A DNA stretch of 64,000 bases from contig JAWQEG010000723.1 of NCBI GenBank assembly GCA_033782935.1, forward strand, positions 248,001 through 312,000. Reading direction: 5' to 3'. Positions 9,810 to 24,300 of the stretch are shown here, piece after piece. The notes below the pieces were generated by a model. That model searched no databases. It saw nothing but the letters and a program-made list of their open reading frames with translations, and had not been told where the DNA came from. Each line of letters opens with the position of its first letter. Within the stretch, counting starts at the first letter, position 1. A program made the translations under genes and the position numbers. This stretch comes from Petrolisthes cinctipes. Taxonomy: Eukaryota > Arthropoda > Malacostraca > Decapoda > Porcellanidae.

Positions 9810-12118
9810 GTAGGCATGTACAGATTGCTTCTGGGACCCCTAAATATCGAATTTTCGGGTGTTTTGGGACTGAATTTGAGATATCGACTTTTTGGCACCT
9901 AAAATGTCGATTCTTAGTATGTTTTTAGCCAATATTTTGAAAATATTCTAGCACTGTACAGATTGCTTCTGGGACCCCAAAATATTGAATTTTCGGGTGT
10001 TTTGAGCCTGAATTTGAGATATAAACGGGTACAGAAGATATATGCACATTTGCACAAAACTTTGGGCACCAAAAATATCGATTTTCAGCATGTTTTGGGC
10101 CTGAATTTTGAAAATACTCTAACACGGAGTAGGGATGTACAGATCGCTTCTGGGACCCCAAAATTTCGAATTTTCGGGTGTTTAGGGCCAGAATTTAAGA
10201 TATAAACGGGTACAGAAGATGCATGCACATATCGACTTTTGGGCACCTAAAAGATCGATTTTCAGTATGTTTTTGGCCTGTATTTTGAAAATACTATAAC
10301 ACGGAGTAGGCATGTACAGATACCTTCTGGGACCTCTAAATATCGAATTTTCGGGTGTTTTGGGACTGAATTTGAGATATCGATTTTTTGGCACCTAAAA
10401 TGTCGATTTTTAACATGTTTTTAGCCTATATTTTGAAAATATTCTAGCACTGTGTAGGCATGTACAGATTGCTTCTGGGACCCCAAAATATTGAATTTTC
10501 GGGTGTTTTGAGCCTGAATTTGAGATATAAACCGGTACAGAAGGTACATGGGCATCTAAAATATCGATTTTCAGCATGTTTTGGGCCTGTATTTTGAAAA
10601 TACTCTAACACTGAGTAGGCATGTACAGATTGCTTCTGGGACCCCAAAATATTAAATTTTCGGGTGTTTTGAGCCTGAATTTGAGATTTAAACGGGTACT
10701 GAAGATGCATGCACATATCAACTTTTGTGCACTTAAAAGATCGATTTTCAGTATGTTTTGAGCATGTATTTTGAAAATACTCTAACACGGAGTAGGCATG
10801 TACAGATCGCTTCTGGGACCCCTAAATATCGAATTTTCGGGTGTTTTGGGACTGAATTTGAGATATCGACTTTTTGGCACTTAAAAGATCGATTTTTAGC
10901 ATGTTTTTAGCCAATATTTTGAAAATATTCTAGCACTGAGTAGGCATGTACAGATTGCTTCTGGGACCCCAAAATATTGAATTTTCGGGTGTTTTGAGCC
11001 TGAATTTGAGATATAAACGGGTACAGAAGATACATGCACATATCGACTTTTGTGCACCTAAAAGATCGATTTTCAGTATGTTTTGAGCATGTATTTTGAA
11101 AATACTCTAACACGGAGTAGGCATGTACAGATCGCTTCTGGGACCCCTAAATATCGAATTTTCGGGTGTTTTGGGACTGAATTTGAGATATCGACTTTTT
11201 GGCACCTAAAAGATCGATTTTTAGCATGTTTTTAGCCTATATTTTGAAAATATTCTAGCACTGAGTAGGCATGTACAGATTGCTTCTGGGACCCCAAAAT
11301 ATTGAATTTTCGGGTGTTTTGAGCCTGAATTTGAGATATAAACGGGTACAGAAGATACATGCACATATTGACTTTGGGCTCCAAAAATATCGATTTTCAG
11401 CATGTTTTGGGCCTGAATTTTGAAAATACTCTAACACGGAGTAGGCATGTACAGATCGCTTCTGGGACCCCAAAATATTAAATTTTCGGGTGTTTTGAGC
11501 CTGAATTTGATATATAAACGGGTACTGAAGATGCATGCACATATCGACTTTTGTGCACCTAAAAGATCGATTTTCAGTATGTTTTGAGCATGTATTTTGA
11601 AAATACTCTAATACGGAGTAGGCATGTACAGATCGCTTCTGGGACCCCTAAATATCGAATTTTCGGGTGTTTTGGGACTGAATTTGAGATATCGACTTTT
11701 TGGCACCTAAAAGATCGATTTTTAGCATGTTTTTAGCCTATATTTTGAAAATATTCTAGCACTGAGTAGGCATGTACAGATTGCTTCTGGAACCCCAAAA
11801 TATTGAATTTTCGGGTGTTTTGAGCCTGAATTTGAGATATAAACGGGTACAGAAGATTCATGCACATATTGACTTTGGGCACCAAAAATATCGATTTTCA
11901 GCATGTTTTGGGCCTGAACTTTGAAAATACTCTAACACGGAGTAGGCATGTACAGATCGCTTTTGGGACCCCAAAATATCGAATTTTCGGGTGTTTAGGG
12001 CCAGAATTTGAGATATAAACGGGTACAGAAGATGCATGCACATATCGACTTTTGGGCACCTAAAAGATCGATTTTCAGTATGTTTTTGGCCTGTATTTTG
12101 AAAATACTCTAACACGGA
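9810..12118 (+). repeat. 2309-bp reiterated unit, copy 1
   Basis: The phased start at 9810 recurs at 12119. Private markers repeat with this exact spacing: the cacatttgcacaaaac variant (about 10047 and 12356), aaaccggtacagaaggtac (about 10530 and 12839) and a B monomer shortened to 161 bp (10454 and 12763). Only a few substitutions separate copies 1 and 2 by eye, most of them in the first monomer. Confidence 0.87.
10454..10614 (+). repeat. 161-bp class B variant (15-bp deletion)
   Basis: The monomer reads gtacatg followed directly by ggcatctaaaat. The 15 bp that normally separate them in class B are missing. Identical variants start at 12763, 15072 and 17233, so the deletion is a lineage marker for the 2309/2161-bp units. 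Confidence 0.88.
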
Positions 12119-14427
12119 GTAGGCATGTACAGATACCTTCTGGGACCTCTAAATATCGAATTTTCGGGTGTTTTGGGACTGAATTTGAGATATCGACTTT
12201 TTGGCACCTAAAATGTCGATTCTTAGCATGTTTTTAGCCTATATTTTGAAAATATTCTAGCACTGTACAGATTGCTTCTGGGACCCCAAAATATTGAATT
12301 TTCGGGTGTTTTGAGCCTGAATTTGAGATATAAACGGGTACAGAAGATATATGCACATTTGCACAAAACTTTGGGCACCAAAAATATCGATTTTCAGCAT
12401 GTTTTGGGCCTGAATTTTGAAAATACTCTAACACGGAGTAGGGATGTACAGATCGCTTCTGGGACCCCAAAATTTCGAATTTTCGGGTGTTTAGGGCCAG
12501 AATTTAAGATATAAACGGGTACAGAAGATGCATGCACATATCGACTTTTGGGCACCTAAAAGATCGATTTTCAGTATGTTTTTGGCCTGTATTTTGAAAA
12601 TACTATAACACGGAGTAGGCATGTACAGATACCTTCTGGGACCTCTAAATATCGAATTTTCGGGTGTTTTGGGACTGAATTTGAGATATCGATTTTTTGG
12701 CACCTAAAATGTCGATTTTTAACATGTTTTTAGCCTATATTTTGAAAATATTCTAGCACTGTGTAGGCATGTACAGATTGCTTCTGGGACCCCAAAATAT
12801 TGAATTTTCGGGTGTTTTGAGCCTGAATTTGAGATATAAACCGGTACAGAAGGTACATGGGCATCTAAAATATCGATTTTCAGCATGTTTTGGGCCTGTA
12901 TTTTGAAAATACTCTAACACTGAGTAGGCATGTACAGATTGCTTCTGGGACCCCAAAATATTAAATTTTCGGGTGTTTTGAGCCTGAATTTGAGATTTAA
13001 ACGGGTACTGAAGATGCATGCACATATCGACTTTTGTGCACTTAAAAGATCGATTTTCAGTATGTTTTGAGCATGTATTTTGAAAATACTCTAACACGGA
13101 GTAGGCATGTACAGATCGCTTCTGGGACCCCTAAATATCGAATTTTCGGGTGTTTTGGGACTGAATTTGAGATATCGACTTTTTGGCACTTAAAAGATCG
13201 ATTTTTAGCATGTTTTTAGCCAATATTTTGAAAATATTCTAGCACTGAGTAGGCATGTACAGATTGCTTCTGGGACCCCAAAATATTGAATTTTCGGGTG
13301 TTTTGAGCCTGAATTTGAGATATAAACGGGTACAGAAGATACATGCACATATCGACTTTTGTGCACCTAAAAGATCGATTTTCAGTATGTTTTGAGCATG
13401 TATTTTGAAAATACTCTAACACGGAGTAGGCATGTACAGATCGCTTCTGGGACCCCTAAATATCGAATTTTCGGGTGTTTTGGGACTGAATTTGAGATAT
13501 CGACTTTTTGGCACCTAAAAGATCGATTTTTAGCATGTTTTTAGCCTATATTTTGAAAATATTCTAGCACTGAGTAGGCATGTACAGATTGCTTCTGGGA
13601 CCCCAAAATATTGAATTTTCGGGTGTTTTGAGCCTGAATTTGAGATATAAACGGGTACAGAAGATACATGCACATATTGACTTTGGGCTCCAAAAATATC
13701 GATTTTCAGCATGTTTTGGGCCTGAATTTTGAAAATACTCTAACACGGAGTAGGCATGTACAGATCGCTTCTGGGACCCCAAAATATTAAATTTTCGGGT
13801 GTTTTGAGCCTGAATTTGATATATAAACGGGTACTGAAGATGCATGCACATATCGACTTTTGTGCACCTAAAAGATCGATTTTCAGTATGTTTTGAGCAT
13901 GTATTTTGAAAATACTCTAATACGGAGTAGGCATGTACAGATCGCTTCTGGGACCCCTAAATATCGAATTTTCGGGTGTTTTGGGACTGAATTTGAGATA
14001 TCGACTTTTTGGCACCTAAAAGATCGATTTTTAGCATGTTTTTAGCCTATATTTTGAAAATATTCTAGCACTGAGTAGGCATGTACAGATTGCTTCTGGA
14101 ACCCCAAAATATTGAATTTTCGGGTGTTTTGAGCCTGAATTTGAGATATAAACGGGTACAGAAGATACATGCACATATTGACTTTGGGCACCAAAAATAT
14201 CGATTTTCAGCATGTTTTGGGCCTGAACTTTGAAAATACTCTAACACGGAGTAGGCATGTACAGATCGCTTTTGGGACCCCAAAATATCGAATTTTCGGG
14301 TGTTTAGGGCCAGAATTTGAGATATAAACGGGTACAGAAGATGCATGCACATATCGACTTTTGGGCACCTAAAAGATCGATTTTCAGTATGTTTTTGGCC
14401 TGTATTTTGAAAATACTCTAACACGGA
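12119..14427 (+). repeat. 2309-bp reiterated unit, copy 2
   Basis: The second copy is followed by a third copy of the first about 1.2 kb at 14428. Differences from copy 1 include gaagatacatg at 14161 where copy 1 has gaagattcatg, and cgacttttgtgc at 13028 where copy 1 has caacttttgtgc. Confidence 0.87.
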
Positions 14428-16588
14428 GTAGGCATGTACAGATACCTTCTGGGACCTCTAAATATCGAATTTTCGGGTGTTTTGGGACTGAATTTGAGAT
14501 ATCGACTTTTTGGCACCTAAAATGTCGATTCTTAGCATGTTTTTAGCCTATATTTTGAAAATATTCTAGCACTGTACAGATTGCTTCTGGGACCCCAAAA
14601 TATTGAATTTTCGGGTGTTTTGAGCCTGAATTTGAGATATAAACGGGTACAGAAGATATATGCACATTTGCACAAAACTTTGGGCACCAAAAATATCGAT
14701 TTTCAGCATGTTTTGGGCCTGAATTTTGAAAATACTCTAACACGGAGTAGGGATGTACAGATCGCTTCTGGGACCCCAAAATTTCGAATTTTCGGGTGTT
14801 TAGGGACAGAATTTAAGATATAAACAGGTACAGAAGATGCATGCACATATCGACTTTTGGGCACCTAAAAGATCGATTTTCAGTATGTTTTTGGCCTGTA
14901 TTTTGAAAATACTATAACACGGAGTAGGCATGTACAGATACCTTCTGGAACCTCTAAATATCGAATTTTCGGGTGTTTTGGGACTGAATTTGAGATATCG
15001 ATTTTTTGGCACCTAAAATGTCGATTTTTAACATGTTTTTAGCCTATATTTTGAAAATATTCTAGCACTGTGTAGGCATGTACAGATTGCTTCTGGGACC
15101 CCAAAATATTGAATTTTCGGGTGTTTTGAGCCTGAATTTGAGATATAAACGGGTACAGAAGGTACATGGGCATCTAAAATATCGATTTTCAGCATGTTTT
15201 GGGCCTGTATTTTGAAAATACTCTAACACTGAGTAGGCATGTACAGATTGCTTCTGGGACCCCAAAATATTGAATTTTCGGGTGTTTTGAGCCTGAATTT
15301 GAGATATAAACGGGTACTGAAGATGCATGCACATATCGACTTTTGTGCACTTAAAAGATCGATTTTCAGTATGTTTTGAGCATGTATTTTGAAAATACTC
15401 TAACACGGAGTAGGCATGTACAGATCGCTTCTGGGACCCCTAAATATCGAATTTTCGGGTGTTTTGGGACTGAATTTGAGATATCGACTTTTTGGCACCT
15501 AAAAGATCGATTTTTAGCATGTTTTTAGCCAATATTTTGAAAATATTCTAGCACTGAGTAGGCATGTACAGATTGCTTCTGGGACCCCAAAATATTGAAT
15601 TTTCGGGTGTTTTGAGCCTGAATTTGAGATATAAACGGGTATAGAAGATACATGCACATATTGACTTTGGGCACAAAAAATATCGATTTTCAGCATGTTT
15701 TGGGCCTGAATTTTGAAAATACTCTAACACGGAGTGGGCATGTACAGATCGCTTCTGGGACCCCAAAATATCGAATTTTCGGGTGTTTAGGGCCAGAATT
15801 TGAGATATAAACGGGTACAGAAGATGCATGCACATATCGACTTTTGGGCACCTAAAAGATCGATTTTCAGTATGTTTTTGGCCTGTATTTTGAAAATACT
15901 CTAACACGGAGTAGGCATCTACAGATACCTTCTGGGACCTCTAAATATCGAATTTTCGGGTGTTTTGGGACTGAATTTGAGATATCGATTTTTTGGCACC
16001 TAAAATGTCGATTTTTAGCATGTTTTTAGCCTATATTTTGAAAATATTCTAGCACTGTGTAGGCATGTACAGATTGCTTCTGGGACCCGAAAATATTGAA
16101 TTTTCGGGTGTTTTGAGCCTGAATTTGAGATATAAACGGGTACAGATGATACATGCACATATTGACTTTGGGCACCAAAAATATCGATTTTCAGCATGTT
16201 TTGGGCCTGAATTTTGAAAATACTCTAACACGGAGTAGGCATGTACAGATCGCTTCTGGGACCCCAAAATATCGAATTTTCGGGTGTTTAGGGCCTGAAT
16301 TTGAGATATAAACGGGTACAGAAGATGCATGCACATATCGACTTTTGGGCACCTAAAAGATCGATTTTCAGTATGTTTTTGGCCTGTATTTTGAAAATAC
16401 TCTAACACGGAGTAGGCATGAACAGATACCTTCTGGGACCTCTAAATATCGAATTTTCGGGTGTTTTGGGCCAGAATTTGAGATATAAACGGGTACAGAA
16501 GATGCATGCACATATCGACTTTTGGGCACCTAAAAGATCGATTTTCAGTATGTTTTTGGCCTGTATTTTGAAAATACTCTAACACGGA
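14428..16588 (+). repeat. 2161-bp derivative unit, copy 3 of the series
   Basis: The first about 1.2 kb matches the 2309-bp units. After about 15660 it switches to B2-C2-A1 units bearing gggcacaaaaaatatcg and gtaggcatctacag. The whole recurs from 16589. The length difference of 148 bp from the 2309-bp unit equals one class A monomer. It ends with a hybrid that joins an A1 head to a C2 body near 16470. Confidence 0.82.
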
Positions 16589-18630
16589 GTAGGCATGTAC
16601 AGATACCTTCTGGGACCTCTAAATATCGAATTTTCGGGTGTTTTGGGACTGAATTTGAGATATCGACTTTTTGGCACCTAAAATGTCGATTCTTAGCATG
16701 TTTTTAGCCTATATTTTGAAAATATTCTAGCACTGTACAGATTGCTTCTGGGACCCCAAAATATTGAATTTTCGGGTGTTTTGAGCCTGAATTTGAGATA
16801 TAAACGGGTACAGAAGATATATGCACATTTGCACAAAACTTTGGGCACCAAAAATATCGATTTTCAGCATGTTTTGGGCCTGAATTTTGAAAATACTCTA
16901 ACACGGAGTAGGGATGTACAGATCGCTTCTGGGACCCCAAAATTTCGAATTTTCGGGTGTTTAGGGACAGAATTTAAGATATAAACAGGTACAGAAGATG
17001 CATGCACATATCGACTTTTGGGCACCTAAAAGATCGATTTTCAGTATGTTTTTGGCCTGTATTTTGAAAATACTCTAACACGGAGTAGGCATGTACAGAT
17101 ACCTTCTGGAACCTCTAAATATCGAATTTTCGGGTGTTTTGGGACTGAATTTGATATATCGATTTTTTGGCACCTAAAATGTCGATTTTTAACATGTTTT
17201 TAGCCTATATTTTGAAAATATTCTAGCACTGTGTAGGCATGTACAGATTGCTTCTGGGACCCCAAAATATTGAATTTTCGGGTGTTTTGAGCCTGAATTT
17301 GAGATATAAACGGGTACAGAAGGTACATGGGCATCTAAAATATCGATTTTCAGCATGTTTTGGGCCTGTATTTTGAAAATACTCTAACACTGAGTAGGCA
17401 TGTACAGATTGCTTCTGGGACCCCAAAATATTGAATTTTCGGGTGTTTTGAGCCTGAATTTGAGATATAAACGGGTACTGAAGATGCATGCACATATCGA
17501 CTTTTGTGCACTTAAAAGATCGATTTTCAGTATGTTTTGAGCATGTATTTTGAAAATACTCTAACACGGAGTAGGCATGTACAGATCGCTTCTGGGACCC
17601 CTAAATATCGAATTTTCGGGTGTTTTGGGACTGAATTTGAGATATCGACTTTTTGGCACCTAAAAGATCGATTTTTAGCATGTTTTTAGCCAATATTTTG
17701 AAAATATTCTAGCACTGAGTAGGCATGTACAGATTGCTTCTGGGACCCCAAAATATTGAATTTTCGGGTGTTTTGAGCCTGAATTTGAGATATAAACGGG
17801 TACAGAAGATACATGCACATATTGACTATGGGCACAAAAAATATCGATTTTCAGCATGTTTTGGGCCTGAATTTTGAAAATACCCTAACACGGAGTGGGC
17901 ATGTACAGATCGCTTCTGGGACCCCAAAATATCGAATTTTCGGGTGTTTAGGGCCAGAATTTGAGATATAAACGGGTACAGAAGATGCATGCACATATCG
18001 ACTTTTGGGCACCTAAAAGATCGATTTTCAGTATGTTTTTGGCCTGTATTTTGAAAATACTCTAACACGGAGTAGGCATCTACAGATACCTTCTGGGACC
18101 TCTAAATATCGAATTTTCGGGTGTTTTGGGACTGAATTTGAGATATCGATTTTTTGGCACCTAAAATGTCGATTTTTAGCATGTTTTTAGCCTATATTTT
18201 GAAAATATTCTAGCACTGTGTAGGCATGTACAGATTGCTTCTGGGACCCGAAAATATTGAATTTTCGGGTGTTTTGAGCCTGAATTTGAGATATAAACGG
18301 GTACAGATGATACATGCACATATTGACTTTGGGCACCAAAAATATCGATTTTCAGCATGTTTTGGGCCTGAATTTTGAAAATACTCTAACACGGAGTAGG
18401 CATGTACAGATCGCTTCTGGGACCCCAAAATATCGAATTTTCGGGTGTTTAGGGCCAGAATTTGAGATATAAACGGGTACAGAAGATGCATGCACATATC
18501 GACTTTTGGGCACCTAAAAGATCGATTTTCAGTATGTTTTTGGCCTGTATTTTGAAAATACTCTAACACGGAGTAGGCATGTACAGATACCTTCTGGGAC
18601 CTCTAAATATCGAATTTTCGGGTGTTTTGG
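16589..18630 (+). repeat. 2161-bp derivative unit, copy 4 (partial)
   Basis: It tracks copy 3 at an offset of 2161 bp, including the cacatttgcacaaaac variant (about 16818) and the 161-bp B monomer (17233-17393), up to about 18630, where copy 3 has its hybrid A1/C2 monomer and this copy has a normal A1. Its end overlaps the start of the 3654-bp duplication. Confidence 0.8.
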
Positions 18631-21372
18631 GACTGAATTTGAGATATCGATTTTTTGGCACCTAAAATGTCGATTTTTAGCATGTTTTTAGCCTATATTT
18701 TGAAAATATTCTAGCACTGTGTAGGCATGTACAGATTGCTTCTGGGACCCCAAAATATTGAATTTTCGGGTGTTTTGAGCCTGAATTTGAGATATAAACG
18801 GGTACAGAAGATACATGCACGTATTGACTTTGGGCATCTAAAATATCGATTTTCAGCATGTTTTGGGCCTGTATTTTGAAAATACTCTAACACTGAGTAG
18901 GCATGTACAGATTGCTTCTGGGACCCCCAAATATTGAATTTTCGGGTGTTTTGAGCCTGAATTTGAGATATAAACGGGTACTGAAGATGCATGCACATAT
19001 CGACTTTTGTGCACCTAAAAGATCGATTTTCAGTATGTTTTGAGCATGTATTTTGAAAATACTCTAACACGGAGTAGGCATGTACAGATCGCTTCTGGGA
19101 CCCCTAAATATCGAATTTTCGGGTGTTTTGGGACTGAATTTGAGATATCGACTTTTTGGCACCTAAAAGATCGATTTTTAGCATGTTTTTAGCCTATATT
19201 TTGAAAATATTCTAGCACTGAGTAGGCATGTACAGATTGCTTCTGGGACCCCAAAATATTGAATTTTCGGGTGTTTTGAGCCTGAATTTGAGATATAAAC
19301 GGGTACAGAATATACATGCACATATTGACTTTGGGCACCAAAAATATCGATTTTCAGCATGTTTTGGCCTGAATTTTGAAAATACTCTAACACGGAGTAG
19401 GCATGTACAGATCGCTTCTGGGACCCCAAAATATCGAATTTTCGGGTGTTTAGGGCCAGAATTTGAGATATAAACGGGTACAGAAGATGCATGCACATAT
19501 CGACTTTTGGGCACCTAACAGATCGATTTTCAGTATGTTTTTGGCCTGTATTATGAAAATACTCTAACACGGAGTAGGCATGTACTGATACCTTCTGGGA
19601 CCTCTAAATATCGAATTTTCGGGTGTTTTGTGACTGAATTTGAGATATCGATTTTTTGGCACCTAAAATATCGATTTTCAGCATGTTTTGGGCCTGTATT
19701 TTGAAAATACTCTAACACTGAGTAGGCATGTACAGATTGCTTCTGGGACCCCCAAATATTGAATTTTCGGGTGTTTTGAGCCTGAATTTGAGATATAAAC
19801 GGGTACTGAAGATGCATGCACATATCGACTTTTGTGCACCTAAAAGATCGATTTTCAGTATGTTTTGAGCATGTATTTTGAAAATAATCTAACACGGAGT
19901 AGGCATGTACAGATCGCTTCTGGGACCCCTAAATATCGAATTTTCGGGTGTTTTGGGACTGAATTTGAGATATCGACTTTTTGGCACCTAAAAGATCGAT
20001 TTTTAGCATGTTTTTAGCCTATATTTTGAAAATATTCTAGCACTGAGTAGGCATGTACAGATTGCTTCTGGGACCCCAAAATATTGAATTTTCGGGTGTT
20101 TTGAGCCTGAATTTGAGATATAAACGGGTACAGAAGATACATGCACATATTGACTTTGGGCACCAAAAATATCGATTTTCAGCATGTTTTGGGCCTGAAT
20201 TTTGATAATACTCTAACACGGAGTAGGCATGTACAGATCGCTTCTGGGACCCCAAAATATCAAATTTTCGGGTGTTTAGGGCCAGAATTTGAGATATAAA
20301 CGGGTACAGAAGATGCATGCACATATCGACTTTTGGGCACCTAAAAGATCGATTTTCAGTATGTTTTTGGCCTGTATTTTGAAAATACGCTAACACGGAG
20401 TAGGCATGTAAAGATACCTTCTGGGACCTCTAAATATCGAATTTTCGGGTGTTTTGGGACTGAAGTTGAGATATCGATTTTTTGGCACCTAAAATGTCGA
20501 TTTTTAGCATGTTTTTAGCCTATATTTTGAAAATATTCTAGCACTGTGTAGGCATGTACAGATTGCTTCTGGGACCCCAAAATATTGAATTTTCGGGTGT
20601 TTTGAGCCTGAATTTGAGATATAAACGGGTACAGAAGATACATGCACATATTGACTTTGGGCATCTAAAATATCGATTTTCAGCATGTTTTGGGCCTGTA
20701 TTTTGAAAATACTCTAACACTGAGTAGGCATGTACAGATTGCTTCTGGGACCCCAAAATATTAAATTTTCGGGTGTTTTGAGCCTGAATTTGATATATAA
20801 ACGGGTACTGAAGATGCATGCACATATCGACTTTTGTGCACCTAAAAGATCGATTTTCAGTATGTTTTGAGCATGTATTTTGAAAAAACTCTAACACGGA
20901 GTAGGCATGTACAGATCACTTCTGGGACCCCTAAATATCGAATTTTCGGGTGTTTTGGGACTGAATTTGAGATATCGACTTTTTGGCACCTAAAAGATCG
21001 ATTTTTAGCATGTTTTTAGCCTATATTTTGAAAATATTCTAGCACTGAGTAGGCATGTACAGATTGCTTCTGGGACCCCCAAATATTGAATTTTCGGGTG
21101 TTTTGAGCCTGAATTTGAGATATAAACGGGTACAGAAGATACATGCACATATTGACTTTGGGCATCTAAAATATCGATTTTCAGCATGTTTTGGGCCTGT
21201 ATTTTGAAAATACTCTAACACGGAGTAGGCATGTACAGATCGCTTCTGGGACCCCTAAATATCGAATTTTCGGGTGTTTTGGGACTGAATTTGAGATATC
21301 GACTTTTTGGCACCTAAAAGATCGATTTTTAGCATGTTTTTAGCCTATATTTTGAAAATATTCTAGCACTGA
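17719..21372 (+). repeat. 3654-bp tandem duplication, copy 1
   Basis: Phased starts at 17719 and 21373 are 3654 bp apart, and private markers repeat at that spacing: gactatgggcacaaaaaat (17824 and 21478), gcacgtattgac (18817 and 22471), tacagaatatacatg, the cctaacagatcg variant and gtattatgaaaat. A few substitutions separate the copies, such as accctaacacgg against actctaacacgg near 17882. Confidence 0.88.
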
Positions 21373-24300
21373 GTAGGCATGTACAGATTGCTTCTGGGAC
21401 CCCAAAATATTGAATTTTCGGGTGTTTTGAGCCTGAATTTGAGATATAAACGGGTACAGAAGATACATGCACATATTGACTATGGGCACAAAAAATATCG
21501 ATTTTCAGCATGTTTTGGGCCTGAATTTTGAAAATACTCTAACACGGAGTGGGCATGTACAGATCGCTTCTGGGACCCCAAAATATCGAATTTTCGGGTG
21601 TTTAGGGCCAGAATTTGAGATATAAACGGGTACAGAAGATGCATGCACATATCGACTTTTGGGCACCTAAAAGATCGATTTTCAGTATGTTTTTGGCCTG
21701 TATTTTGAAAATACTCTAACACGGAGTAGGCATCTACAGATACCTTCTGGGACCTCTAAATATCGAATTTTCGGGTGTTTTGGGACTGAATTTGAGATAT
21801 CGATTTTTTGGCACCTAAAATGTCGATTTTTAGCATGTTTTTAGCCTATATTTTGAAAATATTCTAGCACTGTGTAGGCATGTACAGATTGCTTCTGGGA
21901 CCCGAAAATATTGAATTTTCGGGTGTTTTGAGCCTGAATTTGAGATATAAACGGGTACAGATGATACATGCACATATTGACTTTGGGCACCAAAAATATC
22001 GATTTTCAGCATGTTTTGGGCCTGAATTTTGAAAATACTCTAACACGGAGTAGGCATGTACAGATCGCTTCTGGGACCCCAAAATATCGAATTTTCGGGT
22101 GTTTAGGGCCAGAATTTGAGATATAAACGGGTACAGAAGATGCATGCACATATCGACTTTTGGGCACCTAAAAGATCGATTTTCAGTATGTTTTTGGCCT
22201 GTATTTTGAAAATACTCTAACACGGAGTAGGCATGTACAGATACCTTCTGGGACCTCTAAATATCGAATTTTCGGGTGTTTTGGGACTGAATTTGAGATA
22301 TCGATTTTTTGGCACCTAAAATGTCGATTTTTAGCATGTTTTTAGCCTATATTTTGAAAATATTCTAGCACTGTGTAGGCATGTACAGATTGCTTCTGGG
22401 ACCCCAAAATATTGAATTTTCGGGTGTTTTGAGCCTGAATTTGAGATATAAACGGGTACAGAAGATACATGCACGTATTGACTTTGGGCATCTAAAATAT
22501 CGATTTTCAGCATGTTTTGGGCCTGTATTTTGAAAATACTCTAACACTGAGTAGGCATGTACAGATTGCTTCTGGGACCCCCAAATATTGAATTTTCGGG
22601 TGTTTTGAGCCTGAATTTGAGATATAAACGGGTACTGAAGATGCATGCACATATCGACTTTTGTGCACCTAAAAGATCGATTTTCAGTATGTTTTGAGCA
22701 TGTATTTTGAAAATACTCTAACACGGAGTAGGCATGTACAGATCGCTTCTGGGACCCCTAAATATCGAATTTTCGGGTGTTTTGGGACTGAATTTGAGAT
22801 ATCGACTTTTTGGCACCTAAAAGATCGATTTTTAGCATGTTTTTAGCCTATATTTTGAAAATATTCTAGCACTGAGTAGGCATGTACAGATTGCTTCTGG
22901 GACCCCAAAATATTGAATTTTCGGGTGTTTTGAGCCTGAATTTGAGATATAAACGGGTACAGAATATACATGCACATATTGACTTTGGGCACCAAAAATA
23001 TCGATTTTCAGCATGTTTTGGCCTGAATTTTGAAAATACTCTAACACGGAGTAGGCATGTACAGATCGCTTCTGGGACCCCAAAATATCGAATTTTCGGG
23101 TGTTTAGGGCCAGAATTTGAGATATAAACGGGTACAGAAGATGCATGCACATATCGACTTTTGGGCACCTAACAGATCGATTTTCAGTATGTTTTTGGCC
23201 TGTATTATGAAAATACTCTAACACGGAGTAGGCATGTACTGATACCTTCTGGGACCTCTAAATATCGAATTTTCGGGTGTTTTGTGACTGAATTTGAGAT
23301 ATCGATTTTTTGGCACCTAAAATATCGATTTTCAGCATGTTTTGGGCCTGTATTTTGAAAATACTCTAACACTGAGTAGGCATGTACAGATTGCTTCTGG
23401 GACCCCCAAATATTGAATTTTCGGGTGTTTTGAGCCTGAATTTGAGATATAAACGGGTACTGAAGATGCATGCACATATCGACTTTTGTGCACCTAAAAG
23501 ATCGATTTTCAGTATGTTTTGAGCATGTATTTTGAAAATACTCTAACACGGAGTAGGCATGTACAGATCGCTTCTGGGACCCCTAAATATCGAATTTTCG
23601 GGTGTTTTGGGACTGAATTTGAGATATCGACTTTTTGGCACCTAAAAGATCGATTTTTAGCATGTTTTTAGCCTATATTTTGAAAATATTCTAGCACTGA
23701 GTAGGCATGTACAGATTGCTTCTGGGACCCCAAAATATTGAATTTTCGGGCGTTTTGAGCCTGAATTTGAGATATAAACGGGTACAGAAGATACATGCAC
23801 ATATTGACTTTGGGCACCAAAAATATCGATTTTCAGCATGTTTTGGGCCTGAATTTTGATAATACTCTAACACGGAGTAGGCATGTACAGATCGCTTCTG
23901 GGACCCCAAAATATCAAATTTTCGGGTGTTTAGGGCCAGAATTTGAGATATAAACGGGTACAGAAGATGCATGCACATATCGACTTTTGGGCACCTAAAA
24001 GATCGATTTTCAGTATGTTTTTGGCCTGTATTTTGAAAATACGCTAACACGGAGTAGGCATGTAAAGATACCTTCTGGGACCTCTAAATATCGAATTTTC
24101 GGGTGTTTTGGGACTGAAGTTGAGATATCGATTTTTTGGCACCTAAAATGTCGATTTTTAGCATGTTTTTAGCTTATATTTTGAAAATATTCTAGCACTG
24201 TGTAGGCATGTACAGATTGCTTCTGGGACCCCAAAATATTGAATTTTCGGGTGTTTTGAGCCTGAATTTGAGATATAAACGGGTACAGAAGATACATGCA

